From Chara braunii (Eukaryota > Streptophyta > Charophyceae > Charales > Characeae), in the NCBI GenBank assembly GCA_003427395.1, contig BFEA01000456.1, positions 1,045,749 to 1,095,499 of the forward strand: 49,751 bases of DNA, given 5' to 3'. Under the pieces are notes generated by a model. That model was given only the letters and a program-made list of their open reading frames with translations, was not told the origin of the DNA and did not search any database. How positions within the stretch are numbered: the first letter of the stretch is position 1; the number at the start of each line of letters is the position of its first letter. Shown here one piece after another: positions 10,174 through 20,439 of the stretch. Made by a program: the position numbers and the translations under genes.

Positions 10174-11345
10174 TTCTTGACCAAATTCATCCAAGGGTGA
10201 ATCGGTTCCAAAGTATCTTCGTTTTCTTTGTATTTTCTTAAGAAAATCAAAGAAAATCAAAACCTCTTGCAAACGAGATACAACGGATTGCAAGAGGGGA
10301 GGGAAACACATGTTTCAGGTACATCCGAAGCCAATATTGAGCCCATGTCCGCTTAGAAATGTGTCGCCGCTTTTGTTTCAGTTTGGGGCAAATGTGGGGG
10401 CAATGAGACTAGAAAAATGGCCACCATTGCACTTCGAGAATTAACGGACTGTATGGGGGTGCAGAGGCGAAGGGAAAATGAGCCTTGACACACTCAAGAC
10501 ACTAGAAAGAGGTCTCTCAAGCTTGGAGCAAGTGGGGACGGTAAGTGGCAACAGTGAGATCAAGATCTAGCAGTTGGGAATATTTGCCGCACTTACGACG
10601 CATGGGAAGAGGGAATTGGGACTGGTGGGGACCAGTGAGTCCGAAAAAAAAATGGGACGTCATGAGGGGCGATGTCGGGGACTAGATGGGCCAAAATAAA
10701 AACAGATAAAAATTGGAACGTGTGTTTGCGGGACTACCGGCAGGGCTAAAAAATGATACTAATGTGGGATGAGTGACGGCGACTCGAGTTGTCCAAAGGA
10801 AACTAGGGGCCAACATGAGAAATGACCAAACAAAGCAAGACGCACCGTCAAAATCCGAATCTAGTGGTGGAAAATATTAACAACTACTAGTGCAGGCACT
10901 AGTAGGGTCAAGGCGAGAGGAATTCGAAAGAAAAGGAAGAGAGAAATAAAGAAAGAAGGCCTACCTTGTAGTCCAAGATATCTTGAACTAGCCAAGTAAG
11001 AAAAAATTGAGCTCTATGCAAAAAAAGGGCTTCCAAGGAAAAATTGGAGCAAGGGGTTCAAAAATTGTTACTAACGGAGACAAAATGAAGCCCCTATGAG
11101 TGTAGGGGCTTCATTATTGCGATCCAAGAAATAACGGACAACAACTTGATCTTGATCTAGCTCTAAATCAAAATCCATGACCTAGAAAAAATCTTAACAG
11201 CTACTTGACACTTGTCACATCAGAAATAAAATAAAAAAAAAGGAAAAAGGGAAAAAACAGGAGGGAGAATGAGACAAAGGTGCAGAAAAAGGTGGAAGGA
11301 AAAGAGTTGGCCAGTTAGGACTGACACAATAGGGACTGCCATGTC
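10174..11345 (+). repeat. Tandem duplication in family E, unit 2
   Basis: This is the second, diverged copy of the unit at 8382-10100, without the MITE-like insert. It keeps the hairpin around 10225-10252 and the acatgttt and tttgtttcagtttgggg blocks. No coding content is supported. Confidence 0.6.
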
Positions 11346-11361
11346 CCTACCGTGACCTCAT

Positions 11362-11394
11362 CACTCCGGATTTAGTGGAAGTAAATCCGGAGTG
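11362..11394. repeat. Perfect 13-bp inverted repeat
   Basis: CACTCCGGATTTA and TAAATCCGGAGTG flank a 7-nt loop. It lies just past the second family E unit. With no T-run or gene beside it, there is no reason to call it a terminator. Confidence 0.8.
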
Positions 11395-12086
11395 AAGAGA
11401 TAAGACACTTGGGGCATTATCTCAAGATTTTTAATAATATCTTAATTAAAAAGGTGAAAATGAAAAAAAGGTAAAAAGGAGTTGACCGGTTTCTTTTTGG
11501 GCAATAGATATGAGATTCAGATCTATAGAGGAGACAATATGGTCGTCTTTTGTGGTGCAAACTCAAACAACCAACTCCGGAATAAGTTGGCGGCCAAAAA
11601 TTGAAAGAAAAAAAAAAAAAAAAAAACGTGAAATAACGCGTTTTGCCAAAAACAGAGGTCAAATGCAACAAAGAAATTGACTTAGTGAGCCATGGGGCTC
11701 AAATCTTAAGCATGGGGCACTTGTGGGTAGCTCGTATTATTCCTAGCCTTGGATCTCAGCCAGATCCAAGGCAGAAAATGAATCGAGATACAAGAAGAAC
11801 CTCGACCTCCCAAAAAAAAGGTAGGACTAGAGAAAGTCGAGAAAAGGCCCATGGGGTATTTTTCTTTCAAGTAAGGCTACCCCTTGATTATTTGGATCCA
11901 AGTTGCATTGCATGTCGTTCGCGTGTGCAGGTGAACACGAAGACGTTCACTCGAACGTGTTCGGGCCGTGGCGAACACAAACGTTTATTTTTATTTTTAT
12001 TTTTTATTTTTTATTATTTTTAAGGAGTCGGGGAGCATAGGCTTGTGTCCTTGAACCGCCCCCGCCTCTAACAGTCGTGAATAGAG
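11395..12086. other. Unassigned sequence with poly-A and GAACACG repeats
   Basis: An A-run of about 20 lies near 11608. At 11930-11985 the sequence is rich in GAACACG and CGTGTTC words, including a hairpin GTGTTCG/CGAACAC at 11957-11978. Similar words recur at 12757-12835 on the far side of the palindrome. No gene is supported. Confidence 0.5.
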
Positions 12087-12174
12087 CCCCCGTGTGTGTG
12101 TGTGCGTGTGTATGAGTATGTGCGTGTGTGTGTGTGTTGTCATATTCGCTATACACTAAAAAAAACGTGACTGT

Positions 12175-12236
12175 GTCAAACTGTTTCGTTGGACTTTCAC
12201 CGACTTATCAGGAGGTTGAACCCCGACGGTTTGCCC
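12175..12236 (-). ncRNA. Hammerhead-ribozyme-like motif, left arm
   Basis: On the minus strand all hammerhead parts occur in order. They are a GUC cleavage triplet at 12227-12225 and a 5-bp stem I GGGGU/ACCUC with loop UCA (12224-12212). Next come CUGAUAA where the core needs CUGAUGA (12211-12205), then stem II with a UGAAAGU loop (12204-12188). Last is GAAA (12187-12184). Stem III pairs GCAAACCGU with ACAGUUUG, with one mismatch. This is the type III topology, open at stem III. Hammerheads self-cleave RNA and are known in Penelope-like elements and plant retrozymes. The single core change is at the G8 position, so this copy is probably inactive. Confidence 0.65.
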
Positions 12237-12253
12237 CAGATGCATTTGACTGA

Positions 12254-12259
12254 TGTGTG

Positions 12260-12345
<86 letters not shown>
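12254..12345. repeat. (TG)n microsatellite at the palindrome centre
   Basis: A nearly pure TG array of about 92 bases separates the two palindrome arms. Confidence 0.95.
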
Positions 12346-12348
<3 letters not shown>

Positions 12349-12379
12349 CAGTCATCCATCAATCAAATGCATCCTGGGT

Positions 12380-12434
12380 AGATTGTCGTGGTTCAACGTC
12401 CTGATGAGTCGGTGAAAGTCCGACAAAACAGTCT
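12380..12434 (+). ncRNA. Hammerhead-ribozyme-like motif, right arm
   Basis: On the plus strand a GUC triplet (12385-12387) is followed by a weak stem I (12388-12400, mismatched at two pairs, loop UCA). Then come an intact CUGAUGA core (12401-12407), a fully paired stem II GUCGG/CCGAC with a UGAAAGU loop (12408-12424), and AAAA where the core needs GAAA (12425-12428). Stem III pairs AGAUUGU with ACAGUCU over seven pairs including one G-U. The stem III sequence differs from the left arm on both strands in a way that keeps pairing, which supports a real fold. The core change is at the G12 position. Confidence 0.65.
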
Positions 12435-12591
12435 CGCACAGTCATGTTTTTTTTAATGTATAGCGAATATGACAATATGTGTACACACACACACACGGGG
12501 CCACGCACACACATACACATAAACAACCACATGCACACACGCACACACGCACACACACACACACACACACACATACACACGGGGGCGCAGA

Positions 12592-12666
<75 letters not shown>
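12592..12666. repeat. (CA)n microsatellite
   Basis: This is a CA array of about 75 bases right of the palindrome, preceded by shorter interrupted CA runs from 12481. Confidence 0.95.
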
Positions 12667-12669
<3 letters not shown>

Positions 12670-13507
12670 ACCCCCAGACCCTCCGAAACCCCGCCGGCGA
12701 CTGTTACCGTCTCGAGCGAAACTCGTTCATGGGCCTTGAAAACACATTATCGCAAACGTGTTCTCAACCCGTTTGTGCGAACGGGTGAACGTGTTCGCCT
12801 GAACGGGAAGCCCCACGAACACGTTCGCCGTGTTGCGCAAGACACAAGGGGTAGCATCAAAAGATGAGAATGAGGCATGCGAACGCTCTAGAGGCAGTCT
12901 GAGTTGGTGCCAACCACTCAGACTATATGTACTTGACCAAAAAGAGGCCGAGGTACTCCCGAAGAGGCCTAGTGGCGAGGAAGAGCCTTGGGGGTACCTC
13001 GGTTTACCATGGACCACATGAAGAGGCTCATGAGCTGGCCGAAGTGTTGTGCACAACCTATTTAAGTTGGGGGAGCAACCCGCCACACTCACATTTGCAT
13101 GAGGCAAGTACATGCGGGCCACATGAGCTCAAGAGAGCACTACACTCAACCGTAGCGAGAGGAGGGGAACCGCTGCTAGTTTGGGAGCTCTAGGGAGACT
13201 AGGCCAGTGAGGAGAGCTACTGAGGCTGGTAGAGGTGGTACTCGCCTTCGGGAGTGTTCCGCCATAGCCCTCAGGCTGTGAGGAAGAAGGAGAGGCTACC
13301 GAGAGTCCTATTAGCCCTCCTAGAGAGGAGGAATCCTTAGCCCTAGTAATAAGAGTTACCATAGCCAAGAAGAAGAGTGGAGGAGGGAGGCTTGAGGAAG
13401 GAGAAAACCATAGTCAGACAGCAAGTGGGGAAGAAAAGGATGAGCATCTTCAAGGTTGGTATCCCAAGGCAAGGCACTAGAGGAGGTGAGTGGAAAAGGA
13501 GAAGGTG
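12667..13507. other. Unassigned sequence beside the palindrome
   Basis: GAACACG/CGTGTTC words at 12757-12835 mirror those at 11930-11985. An inverted repeat AGTCTGAGT/ACTCAGACT surrounds TGGTGCCA at about 12896-12924. No coding frame or LTR boundary can be supported. Confidence 0.4.
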
Positions 13508-13692
13508 CTCCCTTTCTTCACACCTTCCTCTTTTTTTCTTTTTTTTTTCTTTCTTCTTCTTCTACTTCTTTTTCTTCCACCTCCCCCTTTTCCTCTTCAC
13601 CCTTCCTTTCTTCTCTTTGTTTTTCTTCTCTTCTCCTTCTCCTTTCTTCTTCCCTTCTCTTCCCTTCCTTCTCCTTCCCCCTTTTTCACTTT
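13508..13692. repeat. Polypyrimidine (C/T) tract
   Basis: About 185 bases are almost pure C and T on the plus strand. The Ser/Phe/Leu/Pro-rich open frames over it are composition artefacts. Confidence 0.85.
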
Positions 13693-13721
13693 ATGACTAA
13701 TATCCCAACAATGGGAAGGAT

Positions 13722-15060
13722 AGGATGTAGTTCCTTGACTAGAGCTTACCTCTATTTTGGTCATTCTTCCACTACTATGTAAATTGCTACTTTGACTCTT
13801 GCTCATACTAGCTTTATGCATGTGTTTTGTCTCATTTCTCCCCAAGTTTAGATCAATTTTCCACTTGGAAGTAAGTCGCAACTTTGATCCTTGCCTTTTT
13901 CTTGTGTACGGTGCTTCATTTCTCTTGTTTTATCTATTCTTCCACTACTATGTGAATCACTATTTTGGTTCTTGCTCATAGTAGCATAGTGCATACGTTT
14001 TGTCTCTCTTTTCTCAAAGTTTTGATCAATCTTCCACTTGGAAGTAAATCGCAACTTTGATTCTTGACTTTTTCTAGTGTAGTGTGCTTCATCTATCTTG
14101 TTTTGTCAATTTTTCCACTACTATGTAAATAATTACTTTGGTCCTTGCTCACGCTAGCCTTGAGCATGTGTTTTGTCTCTATTCTCTCGAAGTTCATATC
14201 AATTTTCCACTTGGAAGTAAATTGCAACTTTGATTGTTGCCTTTTTTCTAGTGTAGTTTACTTCATCTCTCTTATTTTGTCACTTCTTCCATTACTGTGT
14301 AAATCGCTATTTTGGTTCTTGCTCATACAAGCGTTGTGCATATGTTTTGTTTATCTTTTTCTCAAGTTTTGATCAATCTTTCACGTGAACGTAAATCGCA
14401 AATTTGTTTCTTGCCTTTTTTTTATGTAGTGTGCTTCATCTCGCTTATTTTGCCCAGTCTGCCACTACTATGTAAATGATTACTTTGGTTTTTGCTCATA
14501 CTAGCCTTGTGTATGTGTTTTGTCTGTTGTCTCTCCTAGTTTTGATCAATTCTCCATCTGGAAGTAAATCGCAACTTTGATTCTTGCCTTTTTCTAGTTT
14601 AGTGTGCTTCATCTCTCTTGTTTTGTCCATCCTTCCGTTACTACGTAAATCGCTACTTTGGTTCTTGATCATACTAACCTTGTGCATGTGTTTTGTCCTT
14701 CTTCTCTCCAAGTTCTGAGTAATCTTCCACTTGGAAATAAAACGCAACTTTGATTTTTGCCTTTTCTAGTGTAGTGTGCTTCATCTCTCTTGTTTTGCCA
14801 ATTCCTTCACTACTATGTAACTCGCTACTTTGGTCCTTGATCATACTAGCCTTGTGCATGCGTTTTGTCTCTCTTCTCTCAAAGTTTTGATCAACCTTCT
14901 AGTCAGAAGCAAATCACAACTTTGATTCTTGCCTTTTTCAAGCGTAGTGTGTTTCTCTTGTTTTGTCCATTCGTCGACTACTATGTAAATCAGTACTTTG
15001 GTTCTTGCTCATACTAGCCTTGTGCAAGTGTTTTGTCTAGTCTCACTCATAAGCTTTGTC
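13722..15060 (+). repeat. 173-bp satellite array, about 7.5 units
   Basis: The marker word actactatgtaaat (with variants) starts at 13771, 13944, 14117, 14291, 14464, 14637, 14809 and 14977. The spacings are 173, 173, 174, 173, 173, 172 and 168. Other shared words are gctcatactagcc, tgtgttttgtct and cacttggaagtaaatcgcaa. The units diverge by point changes. The length is near a nucleosome repeat, which is common for plant satellites, but nothing here proves a centromeric role. Confidence 0.92.
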
Positions 15061-15190
15061 AATCCTTCACTTGGTGATGTTTCGTTTTACCCCAGGTTGC
15101 TCCACTAGTCATGTCAAAGTGTTTTGTCTAGTTCCACGCTTGTATTTTGTAAGTCTCTCATTTGGTGATGTTCCACCTCACTCTTGGATG
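15030..15190 (+). repeat. Degenerate two-copy repeat after the satellite
   Basis: Two units of about 90 bp share gttttgtctagt, tttggtgatgtt and a Cys/Leu-coding-like ccact stretch, starting near 15030 and 15119. They look like a decayed offshoot of the satellite edge. Confidence 0.5.
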
Positions 15191-15224
15191 CTTCCACTTG
15201 TCGTATGTATATGGTAAGATCATG

Positions 15225-15321
15225 TGCTTGTAACAGTTCGTCCCCTTGTGCTGTATTTGAACACTGCTTCACCCATGTGCTCTATTTGAACACCGCTTCA
15301 TCCCCCATGCTCTGTTTGAAC

Positions 15322-15376
<55 letters not shown>

Positions 15377-15500
15377 CCCCCGATGCTCTATTTGAACGCC
15401 ACTTCTCCTCTCCTCGTAACAAGTGTCGAGAATCGTGTCCCTAACGAATCTGAGTTCTGTTTACCTACCCCCCTCGTGTTCTATTTGAATCCCGCTGACA
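15225..15500 (+). repeat. Short tandem repeat (tgctctatttgaacac) with a poly-C run
   Basis: The word gtgctctatttgaacac, with variants, recurs at about 15249, 15283, 15309, 15384 and 15477. A run of 51 C (15323-15373), then T and seven more C, interrupts the series. The opposite strand is therefore a long G-run able to form quadruplexes, and its true length is unreliable in any assembly. Confidence 0.8.
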
Positions 15501-16185
15501 CAACTCTAGATTAACCAAAACCGTGCTTCCCCAAGTTAAAAAGTCGGTTGTGCAACCGGAAAAGAGGGGTAGATAAAAGACTATGGCGGCCGCTACTACT
15601 ACTGCTGCTAATGATGATGAGATTGCTACTGCTGCTGATGGTGCCCGACCAAGCACTTGGCTGTTGCTGCAACTGAAAATCGTTGTCCACTCCCCAACCA
15701 AAGACCGGTCCGAAATAACCACCTGTTCGTAGATGGCCTGCAAAACTCCCAGGCCGTATGAGTCCATTTTCCCACAAAAACGGAAAATGGACTTCTTCAA
15801 ACTGTTCGCTTAGAGCCTCGGGCGAAACCCGAAAAAGGCAAGTAGGGTGAAACAAAAACAAAATGACACCCAACTTTAGGAGGGTCATCTGTAGGGTATA
15901 TACAGAGAGTCTCTAAAGGTACAGACTTGTCTAACGTCATTTTAGGGCAGCAAATGCAGATCTGAGTTTTTCGGCTCTCCCTCCCCTAGAAAAATCAGCC
16001 AAAACAGAAATCTCATAAACTTGAGTTTTTCTGTGATCTGAGTTTTTCACAAGTTTGAGTTTTTGCAAAGTTTGACTTTCTACGACAAGTCTGATTTTCG
16101 CAAATCTAAGTTTTTTGAGAATTTGAACACTGGAATGACGCGAGAAGGCGAGACCGGAACTTAGAAAATACGATACTCAACCCCC
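15501..16185. other. Unassigned sequence with a hairpin and ttgagttttt repeats
   Basis: A trinucleotide-rich patch of tactac and gctgctg words lies at 15590-15670. A hairpin GTCCATTTTC/GAAAATGGAC lies at 15761-15791. Several tgagtttttc-like repeats occur at 15961-16120. The minus-strand open frame at 15465-15800 has no recognisable domain and overlaps the simple repeats, so I do not call a gene. Confidence 0.45.
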
Positions 16186-17075
16186 TTCCCGTCTACACCT
16201 TCCTCCTCTACCTCTATCACCCATCCATCATAGCCAACACCTCACACCTTTTCCTCCTCCACCTCCATCACCCATCCACCATGGCCAACCACCTCACACC
16301 TTTTTTCTCCTCCACCACCTTCACCCATCTACCATAGCCAACAACCTCACCCCTTCTTCCTACTCAACCATCTACCACAGCCAACCACTTCACACCTTCC
16401 TCCTCCACCTCCTTAACCCATCCACCAAAGCCAACCACCTCACACCTTCTTCCTCCTCCACCTCCTTCACCCATCCACCATAGCCAACCATCTCACAACT
16501 TCTTCCTCCTCCACCTCCATCACCCATCCACCATAGCCAACCACCTCACACCTTCTTCCTCCCCCACCTCCTTCACCCATCCAACATAGCCACTCCTCAC
16601 ACCTTCTTCCTCNNNNNNNNNNNNNNNNNNNNNNNNNNNNNNNNNNNNNNNNNNNNNNNNNNNNNNNNNNNNNNNNNNNNNNNNNNNNNNNNNNNNNNNN
16701 NNNNNNNNNNNNNNNATCCACCATAGCCAACCACCTCACACCTTCTTCCTCCTCCACCTCCATCACCCATCCACCATAGCCAACCACCTCACACCTTCTT
16801 CCTCCTCCACCTCTATCACCCATCCACCGTAGCCAGCCACCTCACACCTTCTTCCTCCTCCACCTCTATCACCCATCCATCATATCCAACCAGCTCGCAC
16901 CTTCTTCCTCCTCCACCTCCATCACCCATCCACCATATCCAACCAGCCCACACCTTCTTCCTCCTCCACCTCCTTCACTCATCCACCATAGCCAACCACC
17001 TCACACCTTCTTCCACCTCCATCACCCATCCACCATAACGAACCACCTCACACCTTCTTCGTCCCCCACCTCATT
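16186..17075 (+). repeat. 53-bp minisatellite array with an assembly gap
   Basis: A unit containing acccatccaccatagccaac and cacctcacaccttcttcctc repeats with a measured 53-bp period (starts at 16755, 16808, 16861 and 16914). The array spans about 890 bp and contains 103 Ns at 16613-16715, so copy number is unknown. The Gly/Glu/Val-rich frame on the minus strand is a product of the repeat. Confidence 0.9.
16613..16715. other. Assembly gap (103 N)
   Basis: This is a run of N inside the 53-bp minisatellite, where short reads cannot be placed uniquely. Confidence 1.
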
Positions 17076-18950
17076 GGTCGACCAACGCCATATTCAAAGG
17101 AATATGAGATCGCAAAACATAGAAGGGGTCTAAGGTAGGACGATAGGACGAGTAGGGGACAAAACTTTGATTAGACATAGAGAGTGGGGTGATACCATGT
17201 TCTCCCGTTTGCTTTTGGCATATGATTTTGTATACCATGTTTGTATGGTGGCGTGATATAATATGTGAATCCACCTACGAAGGATATCATACATCAGTGG
17301 TTCAAGTGAGACTTGGTTATGGTATGATTTTGTTCATTGTGTCAGAAGTTATATTTTTTGTAGTTTTTTTTAAAACTTTCTTTCATTCAAGTCTGGCGGT
17401 ACCATAGAAATTGGAGTTATTTGGCCTTCAAAAGGTTGACTAACCCTTCCCCATTTACTTGTCACATTGTTAGGGAACGAACGGTGAAAGAACTTTGACT
17501 CACTTGGTGGAAAGAGAGGGCAAGGGGAGGGTTGTCGGTCCCTTGCGCGACCAAGAAGAAAAAGTGATTGAGGGTCCAAAGGACCAGTAAGCACGGGGGG
17601 CTTGAGGGTTCACAAGGTCCCAAGGATTAAAGAAACATGCTGAGTGAAAGAGTGGTCAGTGGACTCGACTAAGAGGATGGTTTTGACAATAGAAAGGAAT
17701 GGAGAAGGAAAGAAACAAAGGGACAAAGAAAATAGGCATGCGAGAGGGATTATGTGTTGACCCCGAATGAGGGTTGTGCTTGTCTATATTGCCTTGAGTG
17801 TGTAGGTGAGTCACCATTAAGATGTCTTGAGTTGGATAGCGCCCGGAGAGGCCGGGCGACAAAAAATGACAGAAGTTGAATGGGTTGTGAACGTAACCAT
17901 CCCCCATGAATGGGCTTTATTATGCATGTCGCCCCGCCTAGGAAAGGTAGTGTGGTTTGAATGGTTGGATGTCTGCAAAAGCAATGGGTGGTAGAGAGGG
18001 ACAGCAAGTCGCGTGAAAGTGTGGGCGGGGTCCCGAAAAAACTAAGGGGTGCATAGACAAACAATGAGACACTACCGGGGAAACATGAATGACTCATGAG
18101 ACAGAGGAAGTCAGCACATAGATCGACTAGAGGACGGAGCATAATGCGCCCTAGTGAGGCGATAGGGGCCAACATGACTTGGTCCACGGACCTAAGCTAA
18201 GAGGCATCCCTCTACCTCAATGACGCCTCTAAGACTCACTTGGTGAATGGATGCGTGGCCCAAGGAGGACGCTTGGCCTACACATATAACAAGATAAACT
18301 TTCAAAAGACTCCCTAGACTGCTTAAGTATTGGAAGGAACAATTGTATGTGAATGTAACAAAGTATCGAGGAAATGACGCTTGCGAAGGATTAGCGAGAT
18401 TACCCACCAAGCGAGAGGGCTGAGCTACATCCCCAATGTCAAAGCTCTCTCGCTCGTTGGCCCACCCCATCCGTCTCAAAGCGCTAGGTGGGGGAGACTC
18501 TGTGACGAAGGGCCCCGCGCCCTGACCATGACTCTCCATGAGCGTGGGCGGAGCCGAGCTAATTGAGACCGTTGAAGGGTCGACTCGGGCTCGAAAGTCT
18601 AATAGGGTGGGGCTCTACAAAATTGGTGGAGGTGTCGGGTAGGGGCTTAAATTGACCCTTACCATTCCGAAGGGGGGCGCCCGACGCATGACCGTGTATA
18701 TAACCGAAGAGAAGGAAATATGAATTTGTGCTTGTTCTTTCCCTTGAGAGAATGAGATTTAAGGGTGGTTGAGCGCATGGCATGGTCAGGCTTGAAGGTC
18801 TAACATGCATGATTGCACACTTGATCAACTCAGCTCCTTATTGGGGAGTGATTCTTGCCCTCCTTCTTCTGGTGTTGGTATTCGCCAGTCCGAAGAGGCA
18901 TGTGACAAGTCTCAGGTCGGCCCTTCCGCTTCATTTGAAAAAAGGGCTCC
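17076..18950. other. Unassigned region, no supported gene
   Basis: This 1.9-kb stretch has open frames of up to 145 codons on both strands, but none shows a domain, zinc motif or retroelement block that I recognise. No LTR ends, inverted repeats of note or tandem repeats were seen. Confidence 0.4.
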
Positions 18951-19095
18951 GGTTACTTGACAGGCGATTGGTGTTCCGCGGTTACCTGACTGGCAGTTGG
19001 TGTTCCTCGGTTACCTGGCAGGCGGTTGGTGTTCCGCGGTTACCTGGCAGGCGGTTGGTGTTTTGCGGTTACTTGGCAGGCGGTTGGTGTTCCGG
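18951..19095 (+). repeat. 29-bp minisatellite, five copies
   Basis: GGTTACCTGGCAGGCGGTTG plus nine bases repeats at 18951, 18980, 19009, 19038 and 19067, exactly 29 bp apart. A plus-strand frame crosses it (18782-19204, 140 codons, with one hydrophobic stretch), but 29 is not a multiple of three and I see no other sign of coding. Confidence 0.95.
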
Positions 19096-20439
19096 TTTCA
19101 ACTGGAGCCCAATAAAAATCCCGTGGTGGAGTGATCTGACCGGACGGGTGCTTCCGGTATGCGTCTTTTTAGGCTCAACGGGTCTGCTTGCACTAACACT
19201 TTAAATTGCTTGAAGAAACCCATATGAACACAACGGTTAACTAAATGGAACAATCCTGCCCTATGAAACGATAGAGAAAGGAAGAGAAAGGAAATGAAGG
19301 GAGTTGCTAGACTCCTAAAAAAACTAGCTCACCTTTGATGATGCTCACGAGAAGAAACCAGACACTGTGTTTGGAAGGATAAGGGGAATGACACACACTG
19401 TCTTGAGAGAAGATTTCCGAGGTATAGGTAGGATGTGTTGGGTGCACCAATGGATAGGCACTTGTTTATATGTGTCCCACTTAGGGCTTCTGACTGGTTG
19501 AAGGGAAATTAAGCGTCCTCCCTGCGAAAAGGAAGGAAGGAAGTCTGAGTTGGCTGGGGAGGGTTGCGAAAAGTCGCTTCCCATAGGTGGTCCTTTGTTT
19601 CAAATGAGGCAGGGTGGTCTTCCGAGTTGTTGGTAGGAGTTGGTCTCACCAAGTTGGCCAGTAGCATTCACGTCAGGGAGGGTCGAGCCTCGCTTTGTAC
19701 CTTACCTACCGCGATGCGAAAAGTCACCTCGGAGGAGGCAGCTATTGTCAGCTGATGGGAGAAAGACCACCGCATGTGGAGTAAGGGAGATACCTTGGGG
19801 ACGACTAGTAACTTCCCAAGTCGACGGGGAAAAAACAATTTACAGATGGTTCGAAGGATGTGAATGCGTGGACTGTGAGCCTTGACTCCTACCAGCGGTA
19901 TGCGGGGTGATTCCTGGTGTCGACGGGGGCATCAAAAAGCGGCAAGATGGGAAATTATCGGCAAACGGAGAGGGGTGATACCTTGTACCAGAGTTTGGGT
20001 ACCACGCTCGCGACAGTTGAGCTGCGCTTGAGGTAGAGCAGAAGCTCTGTCGAAAGCAAAGTGGAGAGACCACACTAGATAAAAGGTCGGTGAGGAGATG
20101 ACCGACCTGTATGTGAGATAGCCTGCATTCTTTTCTTTCGTATCTCTCTCTATAAAGCTTGGTTGTGAAATAAGTTGTTGGACGGGCCCATGATTCGAGT
20201 CTATTCTCACTCCAATCTAAGTCTGCACGAGTAAGTGAAGATTGAGAGGAGGAAAATTAAGGTCGGCTTGAATGGAACAAAGAAAAAAATGTGAGAAAAG
20301 GGGGCCGATTCGAGGGTATCAAGGAAATAAGGTACTTGGGAATGGGGAGGAAGACTATGTAAGACCTTGATGGGGGGTTTGAAATAACTCTGATTCATGA
20401 TATAGACTGACCGAACCAGAGGGGGGGTTCGGTGCTCAA
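19096..20439. other. Unassigned region, no supported gene
   Basis: No domain, LTR boundary or notable repeat was recognised. The region lies just upstream of the repeated unknown domain, and a further decayed copy of that domain may be hidden here, but I could not align one. Confidence 0.35.

Larger units (their letters stand above)
12087..12503. repeat. Long imperfect palindrome with TG/CA microsatellites
   Basis: Position 12138 begins TGTCATATTCGCTATACA and 12474 read backwards on the other strand begins the same way. The arms pair for about 120 bp with scattered mismatches to 12258 and 12350. Between them is a (TG)n array of about 92 bp. Outside them the left has CCCCCGTGTGTG and the right has CACACACGGGG, extending the symmetry. 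Each arm holds a hammerhead-like motif on its outward-reading strand. No coding frame is supported; the Cys/Val and Thr/His frames here are microsatellite artefacts. Confidence 0.85.

Noticed and set aside
11362-11394. Perfect hairpin as a transcription terminator
   Set aside because: No gene ends nearby, no T-run follows and the setting is eukaryotic.
12156-12788. Several open frames rich in Thr/His or Cys/Val
   Set aside because: They are translations of TG/CA microsatellites in different frames and carry no domain.
13377-13782. Overlapping Ser/Phe-rich plus-strand frames
   Set aside because: They arise from the polypyrimidine tract; three frames are open at once.
15465-15888. Minus-strand frames of 111 and 125 codons
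   Set aside because: No recognisable domain; they cross trinucleotide repeats and a hairpin, and two frames are open together.
16467-16823. Gly/Glu/Val-repeat protein on the minus strand
   Set aside because: It is a translation of the 53-bp minisatellite and runs through the N gap.
16186-17075. Minisatellite or satellite arrays as a CRISPR array
   Set aside because: The repeats are contiguous without unique spacers, and the sequence is eukaryotic.
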